A stretch of 64,000 bases of DNA from JANQQC01 sp965262255 (GCA_965262255.1 OZ253505.1:992001-1056000); one strand, 5' to 3'. Positions 8,202 through 17,164 are shown, counted from the stretch's first letter. The notes: generated by a model not told the origin, from the sequence alone. Numbers and translations are program-made.

Positions 8202-9596
8202 CTAGTAACGATAATGCTCAGGTTTAAAAGGACCTTCCACATCAACACCAATATAGTCGGCTTGCTCAGATGTCAGATCCGTCAAGTTCAGTCCAAGCTT
8301 ATCCAAATGTAACATCGCAACCTTTTCATCTAGATGTTTAGGCAAGGTATATACCTTGTTGTCATATTTTTCGGCTTTTGTATGAAGTTCTATTTGAGCA
8401 AGAACCTGATTTGTGAACGAGGCTGACATGACAAATGACGGGTGGCCAGTCGCGTTTCCCAAATTAACTAACCGTCCTTCCGACAAAAGAATGAGACGTT
8501 TGCCATCGGGAAAAGTTATCATATCAACTTGGGGTTTAATATTTGTCCATTTCAGGTTTCGTAACGCCTCAACTTGGATTTCGTTATCAAAGTGACCAAT
8601 GTTGCAGACGATCGCCATATCTTTCATCTGACGCATATGGTCTAGAGTTATGACATCTTTATTACCAGTGGCCGTTACAAAAATATCCGCTTGAGCGGCC
8701 ATCGAATCTAAAGTTTGGACATCGTACCCATCCATCGCGGCTTGCAATGCACAAATCGGGTCAACTTCAGCAACAGTCACTCTTGCTCCAGCACCGGCAA
8801 GAGATGCTGACGACCCTTTTCCGACGTCGCCATAACCTGCAACGAATACTTTTTTCCCCGCGATCATGATATCTGTTCCGCGCCGCAAAGCATCTACCAA
8901 ACTTTCTCTACAACCGTATTTATTATCAAACTTCGATTTCGTCACGCTGTCATTTACGTTGATTGCGGGAAAACCTAACTCTCCCGATCGTTCCATAGCG
9001 TACAAGCGCATAACACCGGTCGTCGTCTCTTCCGAAACACCTCGAATTCCAGAAAGTATCGTAGAAAACCACTTTGGCGAGGATTTTATCCGGCGTTTAA
9101 TCTGATTAAAGAGGGCAATTTCCTCCTCGGATTTCGGATCACCCAAAACAGAATCGTCTTTTTCCGCTTTTGCTCCTAAAGAAACGTAAAGCGTTGCATC
9201 TCCGCCGTCGTCTAGAATAAGATTAGCACCTGTTCCGTCAGGCCACTCAAATACCCTGTCTAGAAAATCCCAGTACTCTTCAAGAGTTTCTCCCTTGTGA
9301 GCAAACACCGGCGTTCCGTTATCTGCAATTGCTGCAGCCGCGTGGTCTTGAGTGGAATAAATATTGCAAGACGCCCAGCGAACTTCGGCACCTAATGCCT
9401 CCAACGTCTGAATCAAAACCGCTGTTTGAATCGTCATGTGCAGGGAACCTGCAATTCTGGCACCCTTGAGCGGCTGTAGGTTTCTAAATTCCTCCCTCGC
9501 GGCCATTAAGCCTGGCATTTCTGTTTCGGCCATGGCAATTTCCATACGACCAAACTCAGCTTGCGAAATATCTGCTACTGCATAATCTTTAGACAT
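8202..9596 (-). CDS. ahcY: Adenosylhomocysteinase (SAH hydrolase)
   Basis: 464 residues, the bacterial long form. NAD-binding GYGDVGKGSSASLAGAGARV, substrate residues in NVNDSVTKSKFDNKYGCRES, and the C-terminal GPFKPEHYRY that closes the partner active site are all present. It hydrolyses S-adenosylhomocysteine to homocysteine and adenosine, relieving product inhibition of methyltransferases. First gene of ahcY-metK. AAGGA lies 8 nt before the ATG and can be masked by the leader hairpin described separately. Confidence 0.97.
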   Translation of the reverse strand: MSKDYAVADISQAEFGRMEIAMAETEMPGLMAAREEFRNLQPLKGARIAGSLHMTIQTAVLIQTLEALGAEVRWASCNIYSTQDHAAAAIADNGTPVFAHKGETLEEYWDFLDRVFEWPDGTGANLILDDGGDATLYVSLGAKAEKDDSVLGDPKSEEEIALFNQIKRRIKSSPKWFSTILSGIRGVSEETTTGVMRLYAMERSGELGFPAINVNDSVTKSKFDNKYGCRESLVDALRRGTDIMIAGKKVFVAGYGDVGKGSSASLAGAGARVTVAEVDPICALQAAMDGYDVQTLDSMAAQADIFVTATGNKDVITLDHMRQMKDMAIVCNIGHFDNEIQVEALRNLKWTNIKPQVDMITFPDGKRLILLSEGRLVNLGNATGHPSFVMSASFTNQVLAQIELHTKAEKYDNKVYTLPKHLDEKVAMLHLDKLGLNLTDLTSEQADYIGVDVEGPFKPEHYRY

Positions 9597-9685
9597 ATGG
9601 AAAATCCTTAGCGGAAATATCCGAGAAGGTAAAACTCGGACACTGCAAAATCCACAGTTATTGCTAGAATACGGACATCTGTCAA
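9597..9685 (-). promoter_or_regulatory. ahcY-metK promoter and structured leader, candidate SAM/SAH-sensing element
   Basis: On the minus strand, TTGACA (9685-9680) and AATAAC (9662-9657) are separated by 17 nt. The leader then has a 6-bp stem TCCGAG/CTCGGA (9640-9635 with 9625-9620). Its loop contains CCUU (9629-9626), complementary to AAGG of the Shine-Dalgarno at 9609-9606. That geometry is an H-type pseudoknot that would mask the ribosome site, as in SAM-II, SAM-V and SAM/SAH riboswitches. I do not see a convincing match to a published consensus, so the class is open. Confidence 0.4.
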
Positions 9686-9744
9686 TTTGCCAATTTCTAT
9701 CTATATTTCTAGTTTCACTTGCGTTCTGAAGAGATCAAAATTCC

Positions 9745-10626
9745 ATGCCGGAGTCTCCAAAAAGACATTGCAATCCAGTAGTTGAAATTCCGACTCCGAA
9801 TCTCCCAATTAGATTGGGAGGACATTTACCTATCGTGTTTTTCCTTGGCCCTTGCGCATTGGAGAATCGCGAGCATGCCCTCAAGATGTCAACGTCAATT
9901 GCTTCTATCGCCGATCGCCTAGGTGCTTCGGTTATCTATAAATCATCATTTGATAAAGCGAACCGAACGTCTATTAACTCTAAACGCGGGCTTGGAATTG
10001 ACGCAAGTTTGGAAATTTTCAGTGAAATTCGATCTGAAACGGGTCTCCCGATTGTTACAGACGTTCATACAGCCGAGCAGTGCGCAATCGTATCTGAAGT
10101 CGTTGATGTTTTGCAAATTCCTGCTTTTCTTTGTCGTCAAACGGATTTATTGGTTGCTGCGGCGAAAACGGGCCGTGTTGTAAAAGTTAAAAAAGGTCAA
10201 TTTCTTGCTCCTTGGGATACAAAGAATATTGTTGATAAGCTAGCTACAAGTGGAGCAAATAACGTCCTGTTGACAGAACGAGGGGCGAGTTTTGGGTACA
10301 ATACGCTGGTTAATGATATGCGCTCTATACCGATTATGGCTTCGTACGGTGTTCCAATCGTATTTGATGCGACGCACTCGGTGCAGCAACCGGGTGGGCA
10401 AGGCGGAACCTCGGGAGGACAGAGACAGTTTGTTCCGACTTTAGCAAGAGCGGCAGTCGCCGTGAAAGTGTCTGGCGTATTTATGGAAACTCACGATAAC
10501 CCTGCCGAAGCCCTGTCAGACGGCCCAAATCAAGTTCCGCTAGAAAAACTTGAAGCACTCATGTCAGATCTGTTAGCAATCGACTCGTTAGTCAAGTCAA
10601 GAGAACTGGTCGAGTTACACGCATGA
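9745..10626 (+). CDS. kdsA: 3-deoxy-8-phosphooctulonate synthase (Kdo-8-P synthase)
   Basis: 293 residues. It condenses arabinose 5-phosphate with phosphoenolpyruvate to Kdo 8-phosphate. Recognised by FFLGPCALEN, KSSFDKANRTS (substrate-binding lysines), VKKGQFLAPWD, the FDATHSVQQPGG segment and a final ETHDNP. It opens a Kdo operon with kdsD (4-bp overlap) and kdsB, so the cell makes a Kdo-containing lipopolysaccharide. Divergent from ahcY. Confidence 0.96.
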   Translation: MPESPKRHCNPVVEIPTPNLPIRLGGHLPIVFFLGPCALENREHALKMSTSIASIADRLGASVIYKSSFDKANRTSINSKRGLGIDASLEIFSEIRSETGLPIVTDVHTAEQCAIVSEVVDVLQIPAFLCRQTDLLVAAAKTGRVVKVKKGQFLAPWDTKNIVDKLATSGANNVLLTERGASFGYNTLVNDMRSIPIMASYGVPIVFDATHSVQQPGGQGGTSGGQRQFVPTLARAAVAVKVSGVFMETHDNPAEALSDGPNQVPLEKLEALMSDLLAIDSLVKSRELVELHA

Positions 10627-11597
10627 ATACGAGGTCTAACCAGCAAAATAAAGATATTGCTGTCGGTCGCCGCGTACTCGTGACCGAATCGAATGGACTG
10701 CAACGGCTTGCAGATAGTTTGGACGAACAGTTTTCACTGGCTGTCGATGTTATTGGTGCCGCGCAAGGAAGGATTGTTTGCGTTGGAATCGGTAAGTCTG
10801 GCCACATTGCAAGGAAAATGGCGGCAACATTTGCTTCAACAGGAACTCCGGCTCAATTTGTCCACTCTAATGAGGCTAGTCACGGCGATCTAGGAATGAT
10901 TTCTCGCAATGATGTCGTCATAATGTTGTCGCGTTCAGGAACAAATTCTGAACTCGCCGACGTGATTGCTTATACACGTCGATTCAGTGTCAAACTCATT
11001 GCCATCACGTCATCGAAAGACAGCCCTTTAGGCCGGGCATGCGATGTTATACTCCTACTTCCCAAAGCTCCCGAAGCGTGTGGAGAAACAAAAGCGCCAA
11101 CGACCTCTACGACTATGACGATGGCGTTAGGAGATGCTTTAGCGATTGCCCTCATTGAACGCCGAGGTTTTAAGGCCGAAGACTTCAAAGTCTATCATCC
11201 GGGTGGAAAACTGGGTGCAATGTTGATGCAGGTTAGTGATGTCATGCGGTCGGGTAAGGATATGCCTATCGTTCCAAAAGGAACCGAGTTGCGAATTGCG
11301 CTGAATGAAATGTCGGCAAAGAAAATGGGCTGTGTCGGCATAATTGAGGGTGAAAAGCTTATCGGGATTGTAACTGATGGCGATTTGAGACGACTAATTG
11401 CTTCGGGCAAGAAATCTGAAACGATTGATGATTTAATGACTGATTCGCCGTATGCAGCCTGCCCTGTCGACCTTGCGGCTAAAGTACTCGCCAAACTTAA
11501 TAAAAAGAAAGTCACACAAGCATTTGTGGTTGACGATACGGGTTGTCCGATTGGCATTGTTCACCTCCATGATTTACTAAAAGCGGGATTAGCCTGA
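10623..11597 (+). CDS. kdsD: Arabinose-5-phosphate isomerase (KpsF/GutQ family)
   Basis: 324 residues with a SIS domain then two CBS domains. The SIS part has GIGKSGHIARKMAATFASTG and the HGDLGMI loop (the conserved H in SHGDLG). The CBS pair begins near VSDVMRSGKDMP and ends with GIVHLHDLLKAG. It isomerises ribulose 5-phosphate to arabinose 5-phosphate, feeding KdsA. The ATG overlaps the kdsA stop (ATGA), and its own stop overlaps the kdsB start. Confidence 0.94.
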   Translation: MNTRSNQQNKDIAVGRRVLVTESNGLQRLADSLDEQFSLAVDVIGAAQGRIVCVGIGKSGHIARKMAATFASTGTPAQFVHSNEASHGDLGMISRNDVVIMLSRSGTNSELADVIAYTRRFSVKLIAITSSKDSPLGRACDVILLLPKAPEACGETKAPTTSTTMTMALGDALAIALIERRGFKAEDFKVYHPGGKLGAMLMQVSDVMRSGKDMPIVPKGTELRIALNEMSAKKMGCVGIIEGEKLIGIVTDGDLRRLIASGKKSETIDDLMTDSPYAACPVDLAAKVLAKLNKKKVTQAFVVDDTGCPIGIVHLHDLLKAGLA

Positions 11598-12409
11598 TGA
11601 ACAAAATGAAATCTGTCATAGTCATTCCAGCACGATATGGATCAACCCGGTTACCCGGGAAACCTCTACGAAAGATTGCAGGGCAAACCTTGCTGTCACG
11701 AGTTGTTCATGTTGCTAAAACTGCCGGTGAGAGAGTCGGAGCAGACGTAATTGTTGCGACGGATCACGAATCGATCGTTTCACACGCGACAGAACTCGGC
11801 GCTAGGTCTATTTTTACCTCGCCAGAGCTGAGATCCGGGACTGACCGTGTTTATGTAGCGATAAACGAACTCGGGTTAAACGTAGATTTCGTAGTCAATC
11901 TTCAAGGCGATGCTCCTTTCACACCGCCGGATTATATTGAAGCCCTTGTCAAAGCAGCTTCATCAACCAAAGCTGAGGTTGTAACGATTGCCAATCGATT
12001 ATCTTGGACAGCTCTTGAAGAACTAAAAAAGGTCAAGGAGAAAACGCCCTTCTCGGGAACTTGCTGTGTAATTGGCAGAGATAGCTATGCGTATTGGTTT
12101 TCAAAAAACATAATCCCTGCAATGCGTGACAAGACTCTATCCCGCTATGGACGAAACCTATCTCCAGTCTATCAACATGTTGGTTTGTACGGATACTCTC
12201 CGAGTGCCTTAGCGAAGTTCGTATATTTGCCAGAGGGTTACTATGAAAAAATCGAAGGATTGGAACAGTTAAGATTTATCGAAAATGGAACACCAATATA
12301 TGTTCAGGTATTGGATGCATCGTCAGGACACAGCTTTGGCATTGACAGTGAAGAGGACATAGTTCGAGCAGAACAACGGATCTCTGCCGAAGGTGAACCC
12401 AATGTCTGA
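11597..12409 (+). CDS. kdsB: 3-deoxy-manno-octulosonate cytidylyltransferase
   Basis: 270 residues. It activates Kdo with CTP to CMP-Kdo, the donor for lipid A glycosylation. Motifs: IPARYGSTRLPGKPL at the N-terminus (nucleotide binding), VVNLQGDAPF (metal aspartate), and QHVGLYGYSPSALAKF. Length is normal to slightly long. Third gene of the kdsA-kdsD-kdsB operon; the start shares one base with the kdsD stop. Confidence 0.95.
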   Translation: MNKMKSVIVIPARYGSTRLPGKPLRKIAGQTLLSRVVHVAKTAGERVGADVIVATDHESIVSHATELGARSIFTSPELRSGTDRVYVAINELGLNVDFVVNLQGDAPFTPPDYIEALVKAASSTKAEVVTIANRLSWTALEELKKVKEKTPFSGTCCVIGRDSYAYWFSKNIIPAMRDKTLSRYGRNLSPVYQHVGLYGYSPSALAKFVYLPEGYYEKIEGLEQLRFIENGTPIYVQVLDASSGHSFGIDSEEDIVRAEQRISAEGEPNV

Positions 12410-13022
12410 TTCATTTATTTGGATTATCAGACACGGAAACACTTTCGATACCAATGATATTGTCACTCGAGTTGGAGGTCGCACCGACATTGGTCTTTCT
12501 CAATCTGGAACGGTGCAAGCACGAAAATTAGGAGAATATTTCTCGGATAGAATGTTTTCTTCTGCGCAATGCGGACCGTTACTTAGAACGCGCCAAACAG
12601 CAGACATTTTACTTTCCTATAACCGCAAAGCTCCGAAACTAAAAATCATCGAGTTTCTGAGGGAAATAGACTACGGTCCTGACGAAAACCAGCCCGAAAA
12701 CGATGTCATAGGTCGCATTGGTCGCGAGGCATTGGATAACTGGGAAAAAAACCTCGTTCCCCCAGATGGCTGGAAAGTAGATCAGAATGTTCTGACAGAA
12801 AATTGGCGCGACCTAATTAGCGAGCTTGGCACGAGTGCCGGTCATCACCTCGTTGTTACATCCAATGGGATCGCGAGATTCGCTTTGCTCGCAATCAAAG
12901 CAAAACTTAAATCAACAAAACTTCCAACGGGAAGTATCGGATGTATCAAAATATGCCACGATAAAACAAAGAGCATTCCATACTGGGGAATAAGGCCCGA
13001 TGCGAATCGAAATAGCCGCTAG
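12402..13022 (+). CDS. Histidine phosphatase family protein
   Basis: 206 residues from ATG 12402, which has AAGG 8 nt upstream; a GTG three codons earlier (12393) is the alternative. The phosphohistidine motif is IIRHGNTFDT, followed by GGRTDIGLSQSG and the partner arginine in LLRTRQTAD. Such phosphoglycerate-mutase-like enzymes act on varied phosphoesters; the substrate is unknown. It overlaps the end of kdsB by 8 bp, so it is expressed with the Kdo operon, and this linkage to kdsB is common. It ends 4 bp into the convergent dehydrogenase gene. Confidence 0.8.
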   Translation: MSDSFIWIIRHGNTFDTNDIVTRVGGRTDIGLSQSGTVQARKLGEYFSDRMFSSAQCGPLLRTRQTADILLSYNRKAPKLKIIEFLREIDYGPDENQPENDVIGRIGREALDNWEKNLVPPDGWKVDQNVLTENWRDLISELGTSAGHHLVVTSNGIARFALLAIKAKLKSTKLPTGSIGCIKICHDKTKSIPYWGIRPDANRNSR

Positions 13023-14014
13023 GCTGGTGACACAAATAGTTCTTTCGGAACTATGTTTTTCAATTCGCGACCTGAAGTCCATCGCTCAAGATTTTTTAGA
13101 AATTCCCCATCAAATCGATCAGTCGTTCCTGCGGTGAAAGCTGAGTCGTGAGGTGTAATCATTATTTTTTCGTTGTTCCAAAAAGGATGATTAGGCGGTA
13201 ACGGTTCTTCCCGAACAACATCCAAACCAGCAAAGGCTGGTTTTCCATTGCTAAGAGCCTGAGTAAGATCGTCTTCAACGACCAATGCTCCCCGTCCTAG
13301 GTTTAAGAAAAGGGCTGAAGAATTCATTTTCTCAAAGAAAAATTTATCTGCCATATTCTCAGTTTGCGGCGTATGTGGAACACTAAGCAAGACGACATCG
13401 GCTTTGCCCAGCTCGGCCAATGCCTCCGCTGGCGAGACTATTTTATCGGCATTCTCAGATTCCATCTTCGTTCTTCGTACCCCCGTCACATAACCACCGA
13501 GTGAACGAACTCGTTTTCCAACTGCCTCACCGATCGCCCCGAATCCGTAAATAAGCCAACGAGAATTTGCGATTTCCGCACTTTCTCTTCGTTTCCATAA
13601 TCCGTTAGTATTATCCTCGCGGCGCACGTTACCTTTACGAAAGTAATCTAACGCCATCCATAATGCCCATTCAGACATCGCCTCACTCTGAATATGACTC
13701 TGTGTATAAACTCCGGCTTTCCGTCCGAGCTGAACTAAAACAGGGTGTTCTATTCCGGCGGCTGTACTGTGTACCCAGTGTAACTTCTCGGCAGATAAAA
13801 CCATTGGAAGAAACTTACCGAGTGCTTTTCCAAAAAACACTGTTGGTTCTGCGTAACAAATCTGTATTGATAGACCGTCTACATTTTCTTCACCCCAAGG
13901 AGTGCTAATTCGTTCAGACTCGTCAACTGTTATTGGACGAATATGCTCTTTAAATTTTTTCAGACAATCGTCTAAACGTTCGAAAGTTAAAGTGTGTAGG
14001 AGAAGATTCTGCAT
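13019..14014 (-). CDS. D-isomer-specific 2-hydroxyacid dehydrogenase family protein
   Basis: 331 residues. The NAD(P)-binding motif GFGAIGEAVGKRVRSLG is central. The substrate arginine is in NLGRGALVVEDDL, the catalytic glutamate in REEPLPPNHPFW, and the histidine in TPHDSAF. This group reduces 2-keto acids such as glyoxylate or hydroxypyruvate to D-2-hydroxyacids. The exact substrate is not predictable. Same strand as the acetolactate-synthase-like gene 50 bp upstream, so both may belong to one keto-acid unit. Confidence 0.8.
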   Translation of the reverse strand: MQNLLLHTLTFERLDDCLKKFKEHIRPITVDESERISTPWGEENVDGLSIQICYAEPTVFFGKALGKFLPMVLSAEKLHWVHSTAAGIEHPVLVQLGRKAGVYTQSHIQSEAMSEWALWMALDYFRKGNVRREDNTNGLWKRRESAEIANSRWLIYGFGAIGEAVGKRVRSLGGYVTGVRRTKMESENADKIVSPAEALAELGKADVVLLSVPHTPQTENMADKFFFEKMNSSALFLNLGRGALVVEDDLTQALSNGKPAFAGLDVVREEPLPPNHPFWNNEKIMITPHDSAFTAGTTDRFDGEFLKNLERWTSGRELKNIVPKELFVSPA

Positions 14015-14066
14015 TTTTGACTCGCCAAAGATTTCGAAACTTAATATAAAAATTTGTTTAGAACAG

Positions 14067-15635
14067 TCAATCTGACAAAAGTGCCGCTATCAAGCGAGGA
14101 CCGTCTGATAAGAACGCTCGTTTGAGACTAGAATCAAATTCTTCGGCGGTATTGCATAATTCTCCGTGAACCCCCATAGACTGAGCCAAACTTACCCAAT
14201 CTATTTCTGGATTTGATAAATCAAGCATTGATTTTGCCGCTTGACCGGGATCCGTAGCGCCAGTCCGTGCCTGTTCAATGTTGAGTATTCTGTAGGAATG
14301 ATTAACAAATACGACTGTTATCACGTCTACGTTTTCTCTTGCCATGCTCCACAAAGACTGACACGTATACATTCCAGCGCCATCTCCACTGAGACACAAC
14401 ACTTTCCGATCAGGAGCAGCCAGCGCAGCTCCTAAAGCTACAGGCATTCCTTGTCCGATCGCTCCACCCGTTAACATGAGCCAGTCGTGAGGTGCTGCGT
14501 TAGCGGTAGCAAAGTAGCACCCGATGCTGTTTGAAACCCCGTCATCTGAAACGATGGCATTTTCCGGTAGGTGTCGCGCTATACTCCCTCCAATTGTCGC
14601 GCCCGAAAGTTTTCCTGTCGGTCGATTTGGCCGAATAAATTTCGCAGCCGGAACAGATTCTTTGACTTCAAATGCTCTTGCGAGTTCTAGTAGGATTTTT
14701 TCACTATCTGTCTCGTATCCCCCCAAGCTCAAAACTGTGCATCCGTCCGGAACCAATACGCTCGGTCTGTTTGGGTACGCAAAAAAGGCTACTGGCGTTT
14801 TTGTTCCTGCGAGAATCATCAAATCACACCCGTTCAAATCTTGCATCGCTCCTTCTGCAAAGTAGTGCATCCTATCTGGAATAAATCTCCCCGCACCTCT
14901 CGCGATTTTCGGAACAAAGGTATCGATCATTATTCTTATACCCTGGGCTTTGAGTTTGGCCGCGTGTTCTAATCCTGTCTCTGATAACGCTGACCCATTA
15001 ATCAGAATCATCGGTGCTTTGGCAGTCTTGATTAATTTAACAGCATCTTCTATTGCTCGAAGGCAGGGTTTTCGGTATTGCGGTGTTTCTACCTCTCCAC
15101 CTTTTTTGCCACCTTCCTCCCAAGCACTGTCTGCTGGTAAGACAATTGAGACTGGTCCAGGTTCGGGACCATAACTGGTCACCCAAGCCTCTGAAGCTTG
15201 GTTACCCGCCTGTTCGACCGAATCTACGGATTTAATCCATTGAGAGCTAGGAGCGGCGATTCCAAATATATCGGAGGCTAGAGGGGCATCATATCTTCGA
15301 TGAGATACAGAGTGATCTCCAACGACGTTAATCATTGGCGATCTTGCTCGTCGAGCATTGTGAATATTTGCTCCCGCGTTTAAGTAGCCTGGCCCAAGAT
15401 GAAGCAGTGTCATCGCCGGTTTTCCGGAAATTCGAGCATACCCGTCGGCAGCGCCTGTTGCCACGCCCTCAAAGAGGCAAAGAACAGATTTAATGCGCGA
15501 TTCCTTGTCAAGGGCAGCGATTAGGTGCATTTCAGAGGTTCCCGGATTGGCGAAACACGTATCAACTCCCCGATCAGCAAGAGTTTGCACAAGCGCGTCC
15601 GCTCCGGTTAGATCAAATTTTTCTGATTTGCTCAT
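14067..15635 (-). CDS. Thiamine-diphosphate enzyme, acetolactate synthase large-subunit-like
   Basis: 522 residues from ATG 15635, chosen because GGAG sits 5 nt upstream; the ORF extends nine codons further without a ribosome site. The activating glutamate is in CLFEGVATGAADGYAR, HNARRARSPM lies in the PP-domain loop, and the ThDP metal motif is GDGAGMYTCQSLWSMARENV. It is closest to acetolactate synthase/benzoylformate-decarboxylase-like enzymes of unknown substrate. No regulatory small subunit (ilvN) follows, so a biosynthetic acetolactate role is doubtful. Confidence 0.75.
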   Translation of the reverse strand: MSKSEKFDLTGADALVQTLADRGVDTCFANPGTSEMHLIAALDKESRIKSVLCLFEGVATGAADGYARISGKPAMTLLHLGPGYLNAGANIHNARRARSPMINVVGDHSVSHRRYDAPLASDIFGIAAPSSQWIKSVDSVEQAGNQASEAWVTSYGPEPGPVSIVLPADSAWEEGGKKGGEVETPQYRKPCLRAIEDAVKLIKTAKAPMILINGSALSETGLEHAAKLKAQGIRIMIDTFVPKIARGAGRFIPDRMHYFAEGAMQDLNGCDLMILAGTKTPVAFFAYPNRPSVLVPDGCTVLSLGGYETDSEKILLELARAFEVKESVPAAKFIRPNRPTGKLSGATIGGSIARHLPENAIVSDDGVSNSIGCYFATANAAPHDWLMLTGGAIGQGMPVALGAALAAPDRKVLCLSGDGAGMYTCQSLWSMARENVDVITVVFVNHSYRILNIEQARTGATDPGQAAKSMLDLSNPEIDWVSLAQSMGVHGELCNTAEEFDSSLKRAFLSDGPRLIAALLSD

Positions 15636-15761
15636 AAGTTCTCCGTTAGCGTTGCACTTCATACGAAATGCCTAAGTATAATAAGACTTAGTTTTCTCAG
15701 CCTAGCCCAAATTGAAGGCGTTTTAATACTTCGCAAAACGCAATGTATACAGAAAAACTGC

Positions 15762-16055
15762 TTACGAGCAGAATTTACAGAGTCTGTTTTCTACATAAAC
15801 GATCAGCAACTGACTAGACACAAAGGGATTATTAGCATTTACATTTTCTCTATCGAAAAATTTTAAGGTTCCAGCTCGAATCAGGATTTCTATTTGTATA
15901 GTTCCATTGAATTGAGCGCTTTCTAGCGTTGTACGAAGGACTCTCTTTGACCACCTCTTTAGCAGGGCTTTCAATGTGTCCAACAAACGCGTCGAGCAAA
16001 CAGAATAGAGCGTTAGCAAGTCAACTTGAATCAATTGTTTGATTACTTTTCTCAA
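15762..16055 (-). pseudogene. Possible remnant of the excisionase-type antitoxin family
   Basis: A 97-codon frame contains IEIL-IRAGTLKFFD, resembling the IEIL...NGTLKFFD block of the antitoxins near 42.6-44 kb. Twenty consecutive bases (15853-15872) are identical to the antitoxin gene at 43586-43605. The flanks do not align and the family C-terminal GMDQDLY tail is absent. A decayed, partly deleted copy is the simplest reading. Confidence 0.35.
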
Positions 16056-16254
16056 TAGAAAAAGTCTACGCCTTCTGTATTTACTTCAAAGTTAGTCTTC
16101 CGTCATAACCGTGAGCGGGGACCTTAATTGCTACTTACTAGAACTGCATACGCTCTAATTGTCATCAAAGTCCACGAGTTTGCGGAATGGCGCACATAAC
16201 AACCGATAACTTTGACCACTTAAAGTAAATGATGGCACTGAACAAAAAAATCAT

Positions 16255-16283
16255 TTGCCGATTTGAGTATCTCGGTGTATAGG
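16255..16283 (+). promoter_or_regulatory. Promoter of small RNA copy A
   Basis: TTGCCG (16255-16260), 17-nt spacer, TATAGG (16278-16283). Seven bases later the conserved transcript block begins. The same spacing occurs at copy B, which is the main support. Confidence 0.55.
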
Positions 16284-16290
16284 TACTTTC

Positions 16291-16365
16291 ACAGGGAATT
16301 AGTCCCAGGGGTCGGCGTTAGGCCGGGCGGAACAAAGGGCTTGGGAACACCCAAGCCCTTTCTTC
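16291..16365 (+). ncRNA. Candidate small RNA, copy A
   Basis: About 75 nt from ACAGGG at 16291 to the U-rich end of a 10-bp terminator stem. The first 55 nt match copy B (17026) without gaps at 45 positions by my count. Predicted folds are GGGA/UCCC near the 5' end and CGGC/GCCG in the middle. An unpaired GCGGAAC patch follows, then the terminator. No coding frame or ribosome site fits. Function unknown; I do not recognise an Rfam family. Confidence 0.6.
16336..16364 (+). terminator. Intrinsic terminator of small RNA copy A
   Basis: AGGGCTTGGG (16336-16345), loop AACA, CCCAAGCCCT (16350-16359), then TTCTTCTTT. A perfect 10-bp stem with a broken U-tract. Confidence 0.8.
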
Positions 16366-16989
16366 TTTGTGGATAAAGGATAAGCAGCGACCGAACCAAT
16401 TCTATCCACATAACTCCTTAGGTATTCTGAGAGTGTTGCAAATTGACAACAATTTCCCTAGACATCCTTGGTTTCGTCCTATCTGGCAGAAAAAACTTAT
16501 GTTTTCTCCTCCTAATAGGTCGAACATCGCTAAGGCTAGACTGATTCTCTTCCAGAGACTATATTTTGGGCGATTGTGTATTTGTCAAGAATTCTACAAA
16601 AATATCTGTTCGTTCCAATATCTGAAATATGCCAATCCTGTTTCCCAGACACGGACGGCGATAATATCCTGCGGCAGTTCGCTCGGGAAGAGTAATTGTG
16701 TATGACTTGCAGGAAATTATAGGGTGTTTTTAAGAGAGTACGGAACAATATAGAAGTCGTCTAGACAACTATGTAATTGCTAAAGAGATTTTAACCTTAT
16801 ACCTTTCAACGAGTTTGACTACATTATCGCATTCTAAAAGGAGCTTGGCAGTGAGCATCGTCGACTTTTCGTTTGTTGGGGCCTCTGATTGGTTAACGAG
16901 TCAACTAGTTGAAATCGATCTGAACGCAAAAAATCTTCCCAACCGTTACCTTAATCGGAGCTAATCTGAATTCCGAGACAATAAACAAG
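16366..16989. other. Gene-free stretch between the two small RNA genes
   Basis: No frame here has a ribosome site, family resemblance or codon pattern of a gene; a 112-codon frame at 16367 looks random. I see no tRNA or repeat inside it. Confidence 0.5.
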
Positions 16990-17018
16990 TTGACACAATG
17001 ATTCACAAAGTGTATGAC
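16990..17018 (+). promoter_or_regulatory. Promoter of small RNA copy B
   Basis: Consensus TTGACA (16990-16995), exactly 17 nt, TATGAC (17013-17018), and a start expected at about 17026. The geometry equals that of copy A. Confidence 0.65.
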
Positions 17019-17025
17019 TCACTCT

Positions 17026-17101
17026 ACAGGGTATTGTTCCCAGGGTTGGGCATTTTGCCGAGCGGAACGAAGGGCTTGGGTTATCCAAGCCCTTTTTTTT
17101 T
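17026..17101 (+). ncRNA. Candidate small RNA, copy B
   Basis: Paralogue of the RNA at 16291, about 735 bp downstream. It begins ACAGGG, keeps the TCCCAGGG box and the central GCGGAAC box, and ends in a strong terminator. The middle stem is reduced to GGC/GCC, so the stem is partly kept despite sequence change. Twin small RNAs with separate promoters suggest redundant or differentially controlled regulators. Confidence 0.62.
17071..17101 (+). terminator. Intrinsic terminator of small RNA copy B
   Basis: AGGGCTTGG (17071-17079), loop GTTAT, CCAAGCCCT (17085-17093) followed by a nine-T run (17093-17101): a textbook Rho-independent terminator. Confidence 0.88.
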
Positions 17102-17164
17102 GGCACCTAGAAGTCGAAGCAACTGTACTTAATGCCTTGGTTCAAAAGAATTTTTTTAGGGAGG

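Noticed and set aside
16367..16705. 112-codon frame between the small RNAs
   Set aside because: It overlaps the end of small RNA A, has no ribosome site and its composition looks random.
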